Under the pieces are notes generated by a model that searched no databases, was not told the origin of the DNA, and was given only the letters and a program-made list of their open reading frames with translations. Shown piece after piece: positions 58,201-60,000 of a stretch of 60,000 nt of DNA. The stretch covers positions 17,364,501-17,424,500 of the forward strand of contig NC_088311.1 in the NCBI RefSeq assembly GCF_910592395.1, written 5' to 3'. The translations under genes and the position numbers were made by a program. This DNA is from Lineus longissimus. Its lineage: Eukaryota > Nemertea > Pilidiophora > Heteronemertea > Lineidae. Every line of letters starts with the position of its first letter. Position 1 is the first letter of the stretch.

Positions 58201-60000
58201 GGAGGTGGGGGAGGTCAGGGAAAGACTAGCAATGTTGTTTTTTTGGTCCCAATACAATTTTGACATGCTCTCTAAATTGATGAAGCTGACTGACTATTCA
58301 GATCTAAAGTCACACACCCTATAAATGAATGTCTTCTTTTTTCCCTCTTGAAGCATGGCAAAGCTGCCCTTCATCTGGCAGCGGAGAGTGGCCATGATCA
58401 GGTCGCTGACGTCCTCCTCTGGCACAAGGCGTTCGTCAACGCCAAGTCTAAGTTAGGCTTGACGCCACTTCATCTTGCTGCGCAGAATGGCTTCAACAAG
58501 TTGGTCAAGTTACTCATAGAGACACACAATGCATCCATCGATGCCCTCTCGTTGGTAGGTGAACTATGTCAATTTAACTGTTTACTCAGTGCATCCATTA
58601 ATGCTCTCTCGTTGGTAGGTGAACTATGTCAATTTAACTGTTTACTCAGTGCATCCATTAATGCTCTCTCGTTGGTAGGTGAACTATGTCAATTTAACTG
58701 TTTACTCAGTGCATCCATTAATGCTCTCTCGCTGGTAGGTGAACTATGTCAATTTAACTGTTTACTCAGCACATCCATTGATGCTCTCTCGCTGGTAGGT
58801 GCACAATGTCAATTTAACTGTTTACTCAGTGCATCCATTAATGCTCTCTCGCTGGTAGGGGAACTATGTCAATTTAACTGTTTACTCAGGGCATCCATTA
58901 ATGCTCTCTCGCTGGTAGGGGAACTATGTCAATTTAAGTGTTTACTCAGTGCATCCATTAATGCTCTCTCGCTGGTAGGGGAACTATGTCAATTTAAGTG
59001 TTTACTCAGTGCATCCATTAATGCTCTCTCGCTGGTAGGGGAACTATGTCAATTGAACTGTTTACTCAGTGCATCCATTAATGCTCTCTCGCTGGTAGGG
59101 GAACTATGTCAATTGAACTGTTTACTCAGTGCATCCATTAATGCTCTCTCGCTGGTAGGGGAACTATGTCAATTGAACTGTTTACTCAGTGCATCCATTA
59201 ATGCTCTCTCGCTGGTAGGGGAACTATGTCAATTGAACTGTTTACTCAGTGCATCCATTAATGCTCTCTCGCTGGTAGGGGAACTATGTCAATTGAACTG
59301 TTTACTCAGTGCATCCATTAATGCTCTCTCGCTGGTAGGGGAACTATGTCAATTGAACTGTTTACTCAGTGCATCCATTAATGCTCTCTCGCTGGTAGGT
59401 GAACTATGTCAATTTAACTGTTTACTCAGCACATCCATTGATGCTCTCTCGCTGGTAGGTGCACAATGTCAATTTAACTGTTTACTCAGTGCATCCATTA
59501 ATGCTCTCTCGCTGGTAGGGGAACTATGTCAATTTAACTGTTTACTCAGGGCATCCATTAATGCTCTCTCGCTGGTAGGGGAACTATGTCAATTTAAGTG
59601 TTTACTCAGTGCATCCATTAATGCTCTCTCGCTGGTAGGGGAACTATGTCAATTTAAGTGTTTACTCAGTGCATCCATTAATGCTCTCTCGCTGGTAGGG
59701 GAACTATGTCAATTGAACTGTTTACTCAGTGCATCCATTAATGCTCTCTCGCTGGTAGGGGAACTATGTCAATTGAACTGTTTACTCAGTGCATCCATTA
59801 ATGCTCTCTCGCTGGTAGGGGAACTATGTCAATTGAACTGTTTACTCAGTGCATCCATTAATGCTCTCTCGCTGGTAGGGGAACTATGTCAATTGAACTG
59901 TTTACTCAGTGCATCCATTAATGCTCTCTCGCTGGTAGGGGAACCTTGTCAATTGAACTGTTTACTCAGTGCATCCATTAATGCTCTCTCGCTGGTAGGG
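10889..60000 (+). CDS. nompC: TRPN / NOMPC mechanosensory TRP channel, 5' part of gene (exons 1-15, continues past window)
   Basis: Spliced gene with coding parts 10889-11302, 19818-19916, 36060-36158, 43386-43499, 45651-45755, 46143-46241, 46795-46896, 47958-48158, 48618-48716, 49219-49320, 53341-53541, 53976-54104, 54830-54958, 56788-57003 and 58354-58554 (2310 nt, 770 codons). Every exon is a whole number of codons, so every intron is phase 0. The exons follow known NOMPC order with no visible gap, e.g. residues DNYTALHIAV, KDGSTLMHIAS, NHARVDVFD and NAKSKLGLTPLHLAA. TRPN channels are membrane cation channels; their ankyrin stack (29 repeats in the fly) acts as a spring tied to microtubules in touch and hearing cells. 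Residues 1-138 are a charged S/P/K-rich tail, then ankyrin repeats 1-18. The membrane domain lies outside the window. An ankyrin-only protein cannot be formally excluded, but the detailed match to NOMPC makes TRPN very likely. Confidence 0.93.
11396..12156. mobile_element. TIR element with about 85-bp inverted ends and internal tandem repeats
   Basis: The left end (TATTGGAAAACTATGG at 11396, GGGAAAGTCTGGACTGACAG at 11437-11456) is matched in reverse at 12074-12156 (CTGTCAGTCCAGACTTTCCC, CCATAGTTTTCCAATA). No transposase is seen, so it is a non-autonomous foldback or MITE. A target duplication could not be fixed. Confidence 0.75.
11545..11815. repeat. About 51-bp tandem repeat in alternating two-unit form
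   Basis: GTGGGTCCTTGGGCAAGACA-type phrases recur about every 51-53 bp, alternating between a unit with GGCATGCAGAAGGGTCACTA and one with GGCAGAAGGGTCACAAAGG, giving a dimer of about 103 bp. It lies inside the TIR element at 11396-12156. The ORF across it (11599-11835) is a repeat artefact. Confidence 0.75.
12384..12460. mobile_element. pogo/Tigger-like MITE end
   Basis: It begins TACAGTGGAACC and contains CTCTATATTAAGGACAACCT. CAGTGGAACCTCTCTATTAAGGAC-like ends with a TA target are typical of pogo-type Tc1/mariner MITEs. The opposite end was not located. Confidence 0.45.
15088..15276. mobile_element. GTGACCC-type MITE, copy 1
   Basis: The left end GTGACCCACCACGACC and the complemented right end GTGACCCGCCATGAC form a terminal inverted repeat. 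AAAT lies directly on both sides (15084-15087 and 15277-15280), a possible 4-bp duplication. Related copies lie at 41655-41815 and 43112-43332. Confidence 0.6.
15384..15411 (+). repeat. G-rich run with G-quadruplex potential
   Basis: GGGTTGGG is followed by several TGGGG steps, giving at least four closely spaced G-tracts on the + strand. Confidence 0.6.
15641..16470. repeat. 24-bp minisatellite, about 34 copies, in intron 1
   Basis: The unit is GATGTGGCTGTTGTGCCACC plus ATTC, with point variants (TGCG for TGTG, GCGG for GTGG, CTTTC for CATTC) and one shortened unit near 16107-16128. As 24 is a multiple of three, several frames on both strands stay open: the + strand frame 15596-16489 would encode about 34 copies of PPFDVAVV, and the minus strand GGTTATSN. 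No start context, splice signal or family supports a real protein. Confidence 0.9.
16561..16702. mobile_element. pogo-like MITE
   Basis: The left end is AGTAGAACCTCTCTATTAAG and the right end GTCCTTAATAAAGACGTGTC then CGCTGTAG, an imperfect inverted repeat of the pogo/Tigger kind. Related to pieces at 12384 and 47722. Confidence 0.55.
17748..17954. mobile_element. TTAA-bounded foldback MITE
   Basis: It starts TTAAGGTTGACCATTTTGGC and ends GCCAAAATGGTGGTACCTTAA. The arms pair almost to the centre (TGAATGCTCATTT / AAATGAGCATTCA; GCTGGAG / CTCCAG). TTAA is duplicated at both ends. It could also fold as a long hairpin RNA within the intron transcript. Confidence 0.75.
18120..18310 (+). mobile_element. 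SINE-like body fragment
   Basis: TTGTGTCTTTGAGCAACGCA then CTTAACCC resembles the common animal SINE phrase 'TGTCCTTGGGCAAGACACTT'; a similar phrase follows the tRNA-like head at 43530. No clear tRNA-like head was found here. Confidence 0.35.
18478..18697 (+). mobile_element. 220-bp TTAA MITE family A, copy 1
   Basis: The left end is TTAAAGAGGGACTATAGGCA and the right end CAGCTGCCTGTTGTCCCTTTAA, bounded by TTAA. The interior includes GAGACCCCTATTGGCAACTT. Further copies are at 28784-29006 (reversed), 30430-30635 and 53732-53954. A diverged partial copy of the right half abuts it at about 18390-18477. Confidence 0.8.
19818..19916 (+). CDS. nompC: TRPN exon 2: ankyrin repeat 1 (residues 139-171)
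   Basis: The acceptor is CTTTCAG and the donor GTAAGG; length is 33 codons. It encodes NTVTPLMTAVKENKLVIVER and the tail of one repeat, matching the first fly NOMPC repeat (TPLMYATKDNK). It follows an 8.5-kb intron and precedes a 16.1-kb intron. Confidence 0.92.
23161..24303. mobile_element. 1.14-kb AGCTCACC element, copy 1
   Basis: It begins with a short hairpin (AGCTCACCTCT, TAGC, AGAGGTGAGCT), followed by CCGTGGCGTCCGTCGTC and a (CGT)n run. Three diverged sub-repeats of about 300 bp follow, then CATGAGGTGAGCACAATGGC and CCATTTCATT. On the minus strand it would end in a hairpin plus CTAA, a Helitron-like feature, but no helicase or typical border is seen, so the class is uncertain. Confidence 0.75.
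24304..25501. mobile_element. AGCTCACC element, copy 2 (head-to-tail with copy 1)
   Basis: It starts immediately where copy 1 ends (CATT then AGCTCACC), with the same hairpin, (CGT)n run and three sub-repeats. It differs by a local duplication of about 31 bp near 25140-25205 (GGATTTGCCGTTTGGCCTCC repeated). High identity to copy 1 suggests recent tandem amplification. Confidence 0.8.
25565..26172. mobile_element. 608-bp TIR MITE with TA target duplication
   Basis: The left end GGGACCTTTCGCTACACCGT and the complemented right end GAGACCTTTCGCTACGCCGT match closely. TA flanks both sides (25563-25564, 26173-26174). No transposase; a Tc1/mariner-type or related MITE is likely. Confidence 0.75.
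26272..26678. mobile_element. TTAA MITE family B, copy 1
   Basis: It starts TTAACTCTTTCAGTGCC and ends GGGCACTGAAAGAGTTAA, a near-perfect terminal inverted repeat bounded by TTAA. The interior matches 47092-47477 over most of its length. An ORF of 142 codons crosses its right end but is not conserved between the copies. Confidence 0.85.
28784..29006 (-). mobile_element. 220-bp TTAA MITE family A, copy 2 (reversed)
   Basis: Reverse orientation of the element at 18478: AGCAGCTAGGCAGGCAAGAT and GCCAATAGGGGTCTCTCACA inside, GCTCCTGCCTATAGTCCC at the far end, TTAA at both borders. Confidence 0.8.
30034..30433. mobile_element. Possible TTAA element next to family A copy 3
   Basis: TTAACCTTTTCACCACCC on the left and GCCGATGGGTTAA on the right suggest a weak TTAA-bounded inverted repeat; CCCTTTCCCGGT occurs twice near the left end. 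The right TTAA is shared with the next element. Confidence 0.35.
30430..30635 (+). mobile_element. 220-bp TTAA MITE family A, copy 3
   Basis: TTAAAGTTGGACTATAGGCA at the left, GAGACCCCTATTGGCAACTC inside and TGCCTGTCCCTTTAA at the right. Confidence 0.8.
30908..32455. mobile_element. Older inverted-repeat element split by AGCTCACC copy 3
   Basis: GGCAGTTAAGTGAATTCTGC with GTGGAATCTGCGGAA on the left is loosely matched in reverse by TACAGATTCCACCATTGTTG and GCAAATTCCGCTTAACCAC on the right. The ends are imperfect, so this is a tentative call. Confidence 0.35.
31106..32271. mobile_element. AGCTCACC element, copy 3
   Basis: Same hairpin start, (CGT)n run, three sub-repeats and CCATTTCATT end as at 23161-25501, with a longer (CGT)n tract. 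Lies among TTTTT on the left and TTCTAAATG on the right. Confidence 0.8.
32731..32965. mobile_element. TTAA MITE family C (CCGTTCG type), copy 1
   Basis: Left TTAAAGGACTACGCTGTTCG, right CGAACGGCGTACCCCTTTAA, an inverted pair bounded by TTAA. Interior GTTTAAACAAATTTGTATTC and CATTGTGTATCAGTGGATTT recurs in the other copies. Confidence 0.8.
34740..34865 (-). mobile_element. tRNA-like SINE next to a Ginger-like terminus
   Basis: On the minus strand, TAGTCTAGTGGTTAACACTG (A-box-like) and GGGATTGATCCC (B-box-like) suggest a tRNA-derived head. It is followed by CCGGTGTAAAAGT, the same terminal word as the Ginger element at 5499. A partner end was not found. Confidence 0.4.
34988..35235. mobile_element. 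TTAA MITE family C, copy 2
   Basis: Left TTAAAGGCCTACGCCGTTCG, right ACGATGTACCCCTTTTAA. Its flanks are themselves a direct repeat: GCACTTCACCCTACCACAGC occurs just left (from about 34938) and just right (from about 35246), followed in both cases by CCAAACCTTT/CAAAACCTTT and CCCCTCTCC. Confidence 0.8.
36060..36158 (+). CDS. nompC: TRPN exon 3: ankyrin repeat 2 (residues 172-204)
   Basis: The acceptor is ATTTTTCAG and the donor GTAAGT; length is 33 codons. It begins DGRTVMHFAALYAKDDIMKL and ends IVGG. This matches fly repeat 2 (NVLHIAAMYSREDVVKLLL...STGG), including the Gly-Gly at the end. Confidence 0.93.
37512..38410. mobile_element. 0.9-kb TIR element (GTCACACTGG ends)
   Basis: Left TGCCGTGGTCACACTGGGG and complemented right TGGTGTGTTCACACTGG match. 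TTA lies on both outer sides, compatible with a 3-bp PIF/Harbinger-type duplication (uncertain by one base). AT-rich internal words GAATTGAATTCGAAT recur near both ends. A GC-rich interior (37880-38110) has a 96-codon minus-strand ORF with RPRPRKRGQNRGKPRRDD, not assigned to a family. (TAA)n lies at 38216-38241. Confidence 0.6.
39926..40405. mobile_element. TIR element with iterated GCGGAATGA ends and 62-bp internal repeats
   Basis: Left ATTAGCGGAATGAGCGGAAT and complemented right ATTAGCGGAATGAGCGGAAT are identical over 20 bases and both continue in 9-bp steps. Inside, GACCAGTTTTCATGCCCTCA recurs at 40095, 40157 and 40219, a 62-bp tandem repeat of three units. Confidence 0.75.
41655..41815. 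mobile_element. GTGACCC-type MITE, diverged copy 2
   Basis: It shares AATGACACCAGGA, CACAAAAGGCAGACAATGGT and GAAATGAACAACCCGTCTGT with the copy at 15088-15276. The ends are degraded. Confidence 0.55.
42765..42998. mobile_element. TTAA MITE family C, copy 3
   Basis: Left TTAAAGGTCTAAGCCGTTCG, right CGAACGGTGTACCCCTTTAA; shared interior GCATTGTGTATTGGTGGATT. Confidence 0.8.
43112..43332. mobile_element. GTGACCC-type foldback element beside exon 4
   Basis: The arms of about 95 bp are nearly perfect complements (GTGACTCGCTCTACCAAAAC ... GTTTTGGTAGAGCGGGTCAC; GTCTACAATAGGGAAATGAA), with a loop of about 30 bp. A direct repeat of about 35 bp (starting CACATGTGAGGTGGTTGTAG) lies at 43077-43111 and 43330-43364, ending about 20 bp before the exon 4 acceptor. 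Confidence 0.85.
43386..43499 (+). CDS. nompC: TRPN exon 4: ankyrin repeat 3 (residues 205-242)
   Basis: The acceptor is CGTTTCAG and the donor GTAAGA; length is 38 codons. It begins SKDQTPLHIAAARSSGAVNL and ends GRLTKDK, matching fly repeat 3 with its five-residue insertion (LLAAAGKDIRLK). A GTGACCC-type inverted-repeat element and a 35-bp direct repeat end about 20 bp upstream of this acceptor. Confidence 0.92.
43530..43745 (+). mobile_element. tRNA-derived SINE
   Basis: GGTTGGAGTGCTGGGCTCATA with ATCGGGAGGTAATGGGTTTGA resembles a tRNA with a CAT anticodon loop (CTCATAA) and a degraded B box. It is followed by TGTGTCCTCAAGCGAGACAC and CAACCCTTAATTGCTTC, a phrase common in animal SINE bodies. 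It begins about 30 bp after exon 4. Confidence 0.5.
43946..44987. mobile_element. 1.04-kb TIR element with 8-bp target duplication (hAT type)
   Basis: The left end GGCTTGTGGTATTCGACTCG and the complemented right end are identical over at least 40 bp, continuing in GATGACTCGACGACGCGATG steps. The 8-bp direct repeats CATACTAG at 43938-43945 and 44988-44995 are exact. An 8-bp duplication is the hAT hallmark. No transposase is seen. A poly-G run lies at 44566-44579. Confidence 0.85.
45651..45755 (+). CDS. nompC: TRPN exon 5: ankyrin repeat 4 (residues 243-277)
   Basis: The acceptor is TTCTTTCAG and the donor GTAAGC; length is 35 codons. It encodes DGSIPLFLATDAGNLAVCKE, then LLLTHIEPQIKAQRQ, matching fly repeat 4 (KIPLLLAVESGNQSMCRELL). 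The usual TPLH is IPLF here, the same deviation as in the fly repeat. Confidence 0.92.
45756..46142 (+). other. Intron 5 (387 bp), nothing recognised
   Basis: Phase-0 intron, GTAAGC...TTTCAG, AT-rich, without a recognisable repeat. Confidence 0.85.
46143..46241 (+). CDS. nompC: TRPN exon 6: ankyrin repeat 5 (residues 278-310)
   Basis: The acceptor is CATTTCAG and the donor GTAAAT; length is 33 codons. It encodes TTGDSVLHLACRRRDVDLAR, then LFIENGADVDIQN, matching fly repeat 5 (LHLAARRRDVDMVRILVDYG). The last 29 bases, the donor and the flank are duplicated at 46321, where the copy has the stronger donor GTAAGT. Using that copy would read into an in-frame TAG, so the first donor is assigned. 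Confidence 0.92.
46213..46428 (+). repeat. 108-bp tandem duplication spanning the exon 6 donor
   Basis: AGAATGGTGCTGATGTGGAC begins at 46213 and again at 46321. Each copy includes the end of exon 6, a GT donor (GTAAAT in the first, GTAAGT in the second) and about 80 bp of intron. The second copy is an exon fragment inside intron 6. Reading through the first donor reaches an in-frame TAG, so the second donor cannot extend the protein. Confidence 0.9.
46242..46794 (+). other. Intron 6 (553 bp)
   Basis: Phase-0 intron, GTAAAT...TTTCAG. It contains the duplicated exon 6 end and a short (ATG)n run at about 46757-46777. Confidence 0.85.
46795..46896 (+). CDS. nompC: TRPN exon 7: ankyrin repeat 6 (residues 311-344)
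   Basis: The acceptor is ATCTTTCAG and the donor GTAAGA; length is 34 codons. It encodes LDGQSPLHIAAWEGDETLIK, then YLYQVKANPNISDK, matching fly repeat 6 (GQTPLHIAAAEGDEALLKYF). A short (ATG)n run lies about 20 bp upstream of the acceptor. Confidence 0.93.
47092..47477. mobile_element. TTAA MITE family B, copy 2
   Basis: It starts TTAACTCTTTCAGTGCCC and ends GCCACTGAAAGAGTTAA. Close match to 26272-26678 (GACGAAACCAGATGTCCCCA, CTGGCCTGGGGCGTCCAAAT), with a deletion of about 20 bp. Confidence 0.85.
47722..47889. mobile_element. pogo-like MITE
   Basis: Left ATAGAGCGGACACCTCTCTA, internal CCTCTCTATTAAGGACACTA, right AATAGAGAGGTACTACTGTA, which complements to TACAGTAGTACCTCTCTATT. Confidence 0.6.
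47958..48158 (+). CDS. nompC: TRPN exon 8: ankyrin repeats 7 and 8 (residues 345-411)
   Basis: The acceptor is ATATTTCAG and the donor GTAAGA; length is 67 codons. Two repeats share one exon: NPLHIAAERGHTSIVDILVD, then STLMHIASQYGHPDTAL, ending GVPLHMPNK. The segments ARTKDGSTLMHIAS and LHMPNK are among the most conserved NOMPC stretches and secure the family call. Confidence 0.95.
48159..48617 (+). other. Intron 8 (459 bp) with a 39-bp tandem pair
   Basis: Phase-0 intron, GTAAGA...TTTCAG. TGACTGAGTATCATAAAATT followed by ATATCAGCTGAGTCC occurs twice in tandem at about 48497 and 48536. Confidence 0.85.
48618..48716 (+). CDS. nompC: TRPN exon 9: ankyrin repeat 9 (residues 412-444)
   Basis: The acceptor is CTTTCAG and the donor is the weaker GTAGAT; length is 33 codons. 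It encodes AGAVCLHAAAKRGHTAVVKA, then LLQKGAAVDSLTK, matching fly repeat 9 (SIHTAAAYGHTGIINTLLQKG). Confidence 0.92.
48717..49218 (+). other. Intron 9 (502 bp) with diverged family C MITE
   Basis: Phase-0 intron, GTAGAT...TTTCAG. 48739-48977 is a diverged copy of TTAA family C (ATGCCGTTAGTCAAAAATTT at the left, interior AATACCAAGTTTCAGCAAAT, degraded right end GTGTTCCCTTAGAGG). Confidence 0.75.
49219..49320 (+). CDS. nompC: TRPN exon 10: ankyrin repeat 10 (residues 445-478)
   Basis: The acceptor is AATTTCAG and the donor GTAGGT; length is 34 codons. It encodes DNYTALHIAVQHCKPQVVQM, then LLGFGARVESKGGK. DNYTALHIAV, LLGFGA and the final GGK agree closely with fly NOMPC. Confidence 0.94.
49429..49809 (+). 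other. Unassigned open stretch in intron 10 (low confidence as coding)
   Basis: Two overlapping + strand frames stay open here (126 codons from 49429, 182 from 49437) and the region is GC-richer than its surroundings. The 126-codon frame has ADIFGDLDPMPRDVNNCLQR and a (CAA)n Gln run near its end. I recognise no family. It may be a decayed insertion such as transposon or captured coding sequence, or chance. Confidence 0.2.
50985..51990. mobile_element. 1.0-kb TIR element nested in the 2.57-kb element
   Basis: Left CCCTATAGGGGTAGTTGATA and complemented right CCTATAGGGGGTAGTTGATA match, and pairing continues through AGTGAAACCTTGGAA. The flank CTATAGGTGTTGTAATGCATG... is present on both sides (50920 and 51984) in diverged form. 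A minus-strand ORF starts just inside the right end. Confidence 0.65.
51659..51976 (-). CDS. Small ORF with helix-turn-helix-like segment in nested element
   Basis: 105 codons reading away from the right TIR of the nested element. Residues about 24-44 (GITVQIAREIGCVPSTIYTL) resemble a homeodomain-like helix-turn-helix of the kind found at transposase N-termini. The rest (DFIDSNLPVSSEANIFNVED) is not recognised. Starting within a TIR suits a transposase gene fragment, but length and lack of catalytic residues mean it is at best a remnant. Confidence 0.3.
   Translation of the reverse strand: MIKYGISETLETLINLGIFNVNHGITVQIAREIGCVPSTIYTLLTDSLVPADFIDSNLPVSSEANIFNVEDDVINWQCAVVVKIIYFSSMEAKISFYDCFVFHRR
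53341..53541 (+). CDS. nompC: TRPN exon 11: ankyrin repeats 11 and 12 (residues 479-545)
   Basis: The acceptor is TTATTTCTAG and the donor GTAATG; length is 67 codons. It carries TPLHIASRVKEGEKCADMLL with KSGADVN, then AMHIAARHGQLKMVQALL. It matches the fly pair TPLHIAARVKDGDRCALMLL and VHVAARHGNLATLMQLL. A 4-kb intron filled largely by a 2.6-kb TIR element precedes it. Confidence 0.93.
53542..53975 (+). other. Intron 11 (434 bp), half of it a MITE
   Basis: Phase-0 intron, GTAATG...TTTGCAG. TTAA family A copy 4 (53732-53954) takes up its 3' half and ends 21 bp before exon 12. Confidence 0.88.
53732..53954 (+). mobile_element. 220-bp TTAA MITE family A, copy 4
   Basis: Left TTAAAGAGGGGGATATAGGC, interior GAGACCCCTATTGGCGACTT, right GCTGCCTATAGTGTCCCTTTAA. 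Confidence 0.85.
53976..54104 (+). CDS. nompC: TRPN exon 12: ankyrin repeat 13 (residues 546-588)
   Basis: The acceptor is TTTGCAG and the donor GTATGT; length is 43 codons. It encodes AGETPLHIAVRFCHGDVADE and a long outer loop ending VNQQNL, matching the extended fly repeat (GETPLHMACRACHPDIV...). A TTAA-bounded MITE ends only 21 bp before this exon. Confidence 0.92.
54105..54829 (+). other. Intron 12 (725 bp)
   Basis: Phase-0 intron, GTATGT...TTTTAG. Contains a short (TTGA)n run near 54574-54590. A fragment at 54655-54760 with TCAAGGTTACAAGGTCA and GGGCCCTTGGGCCTCTTGTT looks like the end of an AGCTCACC-like repeat relic. Confidence 0.8.
54830..54958 (+). CDS. nompC: TRPN exon 13: ankyrin repeat 14 (residues 589-631)
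   Basis: The acceptor is TCTTTTAG and the donor GTAAGC; length is 43 codons. It encodes EGETPVHYAAELTKSVSHHE, then a repeat tail with IRVLLEYSGDTNIQSKY. The fly counterpart is also an unusually long repeat (ALHYTCQITKEEV...VRMLLENGADV). Confidence 0.91.
55121..55961. mobile_element. TTAA element carrying a nested palindromic element
   Basis: Left TTAACCTCTTGACTAT and right ATAGTCAAGAGGTTAA are a perfect 16-bp inverted repeat ending in TTAA. The interior is interrupted by the foldback element at 55316-55880, giving an original size of about 276 bp. Confidence 0.75.
55316..55880. mobile_element. 565-bp near-perfect palindrome (foldback element) with TA target duplication
   Basis: The left arm starts CGGTGGCCCATAGAGGACAT and the right arm ends with its exact complement; pairing runs about 230 bp inward (GCGTTTATTTTCAATATATT, CCGCCGTCGGATTTATTTCT). 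TA lies on both sides (55314-55315, 55881-55882). Near the centre each arm carries repeated 12-bp palindromes CCACCGCGGTGG. The loop is about 90 bp. Confidence 0.9.
56223..56538. mobile_element. TTAA MITE family D
   Basis: Left TTAACCCTTTCAGGAC and right GTCCTGAAAGGGTTAA form a perfect 16-bp inverted repeat with TTAA ends. The design resembles family B (TTAACTCTTTCAGTGCC). Confidence 0.85.
56788..57003 (+). CDS. nompC: TRPN exon 14: ankyrin repeats 15 and 16 (residues 632-703)
   Basis: The acceptor is TTTTTCAG and the donor GTAATT; length is 72 codons. It contains TPLHYCARAGNEDVLLEIVT and WSPLLVASEQGHLEIVKILL, ending NHARVDVFDE. The fly sequence has FHYCAVAGNNDVLMEM, GWTPLLIACHRGHMELV and NHARVDVFD at the same places. 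Confidence 0.95.
57004..58353 (+). other. Intron 14 (1.35 kb)
   Basis: Phase-0 intron, GTAATT...CTTGAAG. Contains the hairpin at 57124-57337. 57338-58353 shows nothing recognisable. Confidence 0.85.
57124..57337. repeat. 214-bp hairpin in intron 14
   Basis: The arms of about 90 bp pair well (GTGATTTCAAAGTTGGTTTT / AAAACCAACTTTGAAATCAC; TAGTGTTAGTGTTAAGGATT), with a short loop that has its own small hairpin (CCAAGATA / TATCTTGG). CAATGT occurs at both flanks (57118-57123, 57339-57344). It could be a MITE or a structured intronic RNA. Confidence 0.8.
58354..58554 (+). CDS. nompC: TRPN exon 15: ankyrin repeats 17 and 18 (residues 704-770), last exon in window
   Basis: The acceptor is CTCTTGAAG and the donor GTAGGT; length is 67 codons. 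It contains ALHLAAESGHDQVADVLL, NAKSKLGLTPLHLAAQNGF and the end NASIDALSL, matching fly NOMPC up to VIDILTL, after which the fly protein continues RKQTPLHLAA. The assigned donor agrees with that boundary. Its final 24 bases plus donor seed the 60-bp tandem array that follows. Reading through the donor also stays open, so the exon's true end should be tested with RNA. Confidence 0.92.
58531..60000 (+). repeat. 60-bp tandem array derived from the exon 15 donor junction, 24.5 units to window end
   Basis: Each unit holds a copy of the last 24 coding bases of exon 15 (GCATCCATTAATGCTCTCTC then GCTG), a donor (GTAGGT or GTAGGG), GAACTATGTC, AATTTAACTG and TTTACTCAG, which looks like a branch site plus acceptor. 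The first unit (58531-58590) includes the real exon end. Units carry a handful of substitutions. The array continues beyond the right edge, so its full length is unknown. In the exon's own frame it is open to 60000 (482 codons past the donor). Confidence 0.95.

Noticed and set aside
58531-60000. CRISPR-like or coding microexon array
   Set aside because: Repeats are contiguous with no variable spacers, so not CRISPR; the 25-nt pieces between acceptor-like and donor sites would break the frame, so a regular microexon array is unlikely.

Overview
The window is animal nuclear DNA. It has long introns with GT...AG borders, many MITE-like and SINE-like repeats, a non-LTR retrotransposon, minisatellites and one large multi-exon gene. 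That gene is the 5' part of a TRPN (NOMPC) mechanotransduction channel on the + strand. Fifteen coding exons (10889 to 58554) can be placed one by one by their agreement with the known NOMPC protein. They encode 770 residues: a low-complexity charged N-terminus, then 18 of the roughly 29 ankyrin repeats known in the fly protein. The remaining ankyrin repeats, the TRP membrane domain and the C-terminus lie beyond the right edge. TRPN is found in insects, nematodes, many marine invertebrates, fish and amphibians, so the gene does not fix the clade. The repeat content looks most like a marine invertebrate, perhaps a mollusc, brachiopod or other spiralian (inference).

Layout. 1-4790: no gene recognised; an 83-bp tandem repeat, a TIR element with a 9-bp target duplication, a long hairpin and a tRNA-like SINE fragment. 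4790-10250: an 88-bp satellite split by a 5'-truncated, minus-strand CR1/Jockey-type LINE, which is itself split by a 1.9-kb Ginger1-like DNA element (4-bp CCGG duplication, leftover integrase C-terminal exon). 10251-10888: presumed promoter and 5' UTR. 10889-60000: the TRPN gene.

All 14 placed introns are phase 0, and most exons carry exactly one ankyrin repeat (four carry two). The introns are crowded with transposon debris: a 24-bp minisatellite, several TTAA-bounded foldback or MITE families, pogo-like MITEs, an element with an 8-bp target duplication (hAT type), a 565-bp near-perfect palindrome, a 2.6-kb TIR element, and three copies of a 1.15-kb element with (CGT)n near one end and direct-repeat AGGTCA motifs inside.

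The most unusual feature is at the right edge. The last 24 coding bases of exon 15, its splice donor and the next 30 bases have been amplified into a 60-bp tandem array (24.5 units to the window end) that stays open in the gene's own reading frame. A smaller donor-spanning duplication (108 bp, two copies) sits at exon 6. No bacterial features, CRISPR arrays, rRNA genes or convincing functional tRNA genes were seen.
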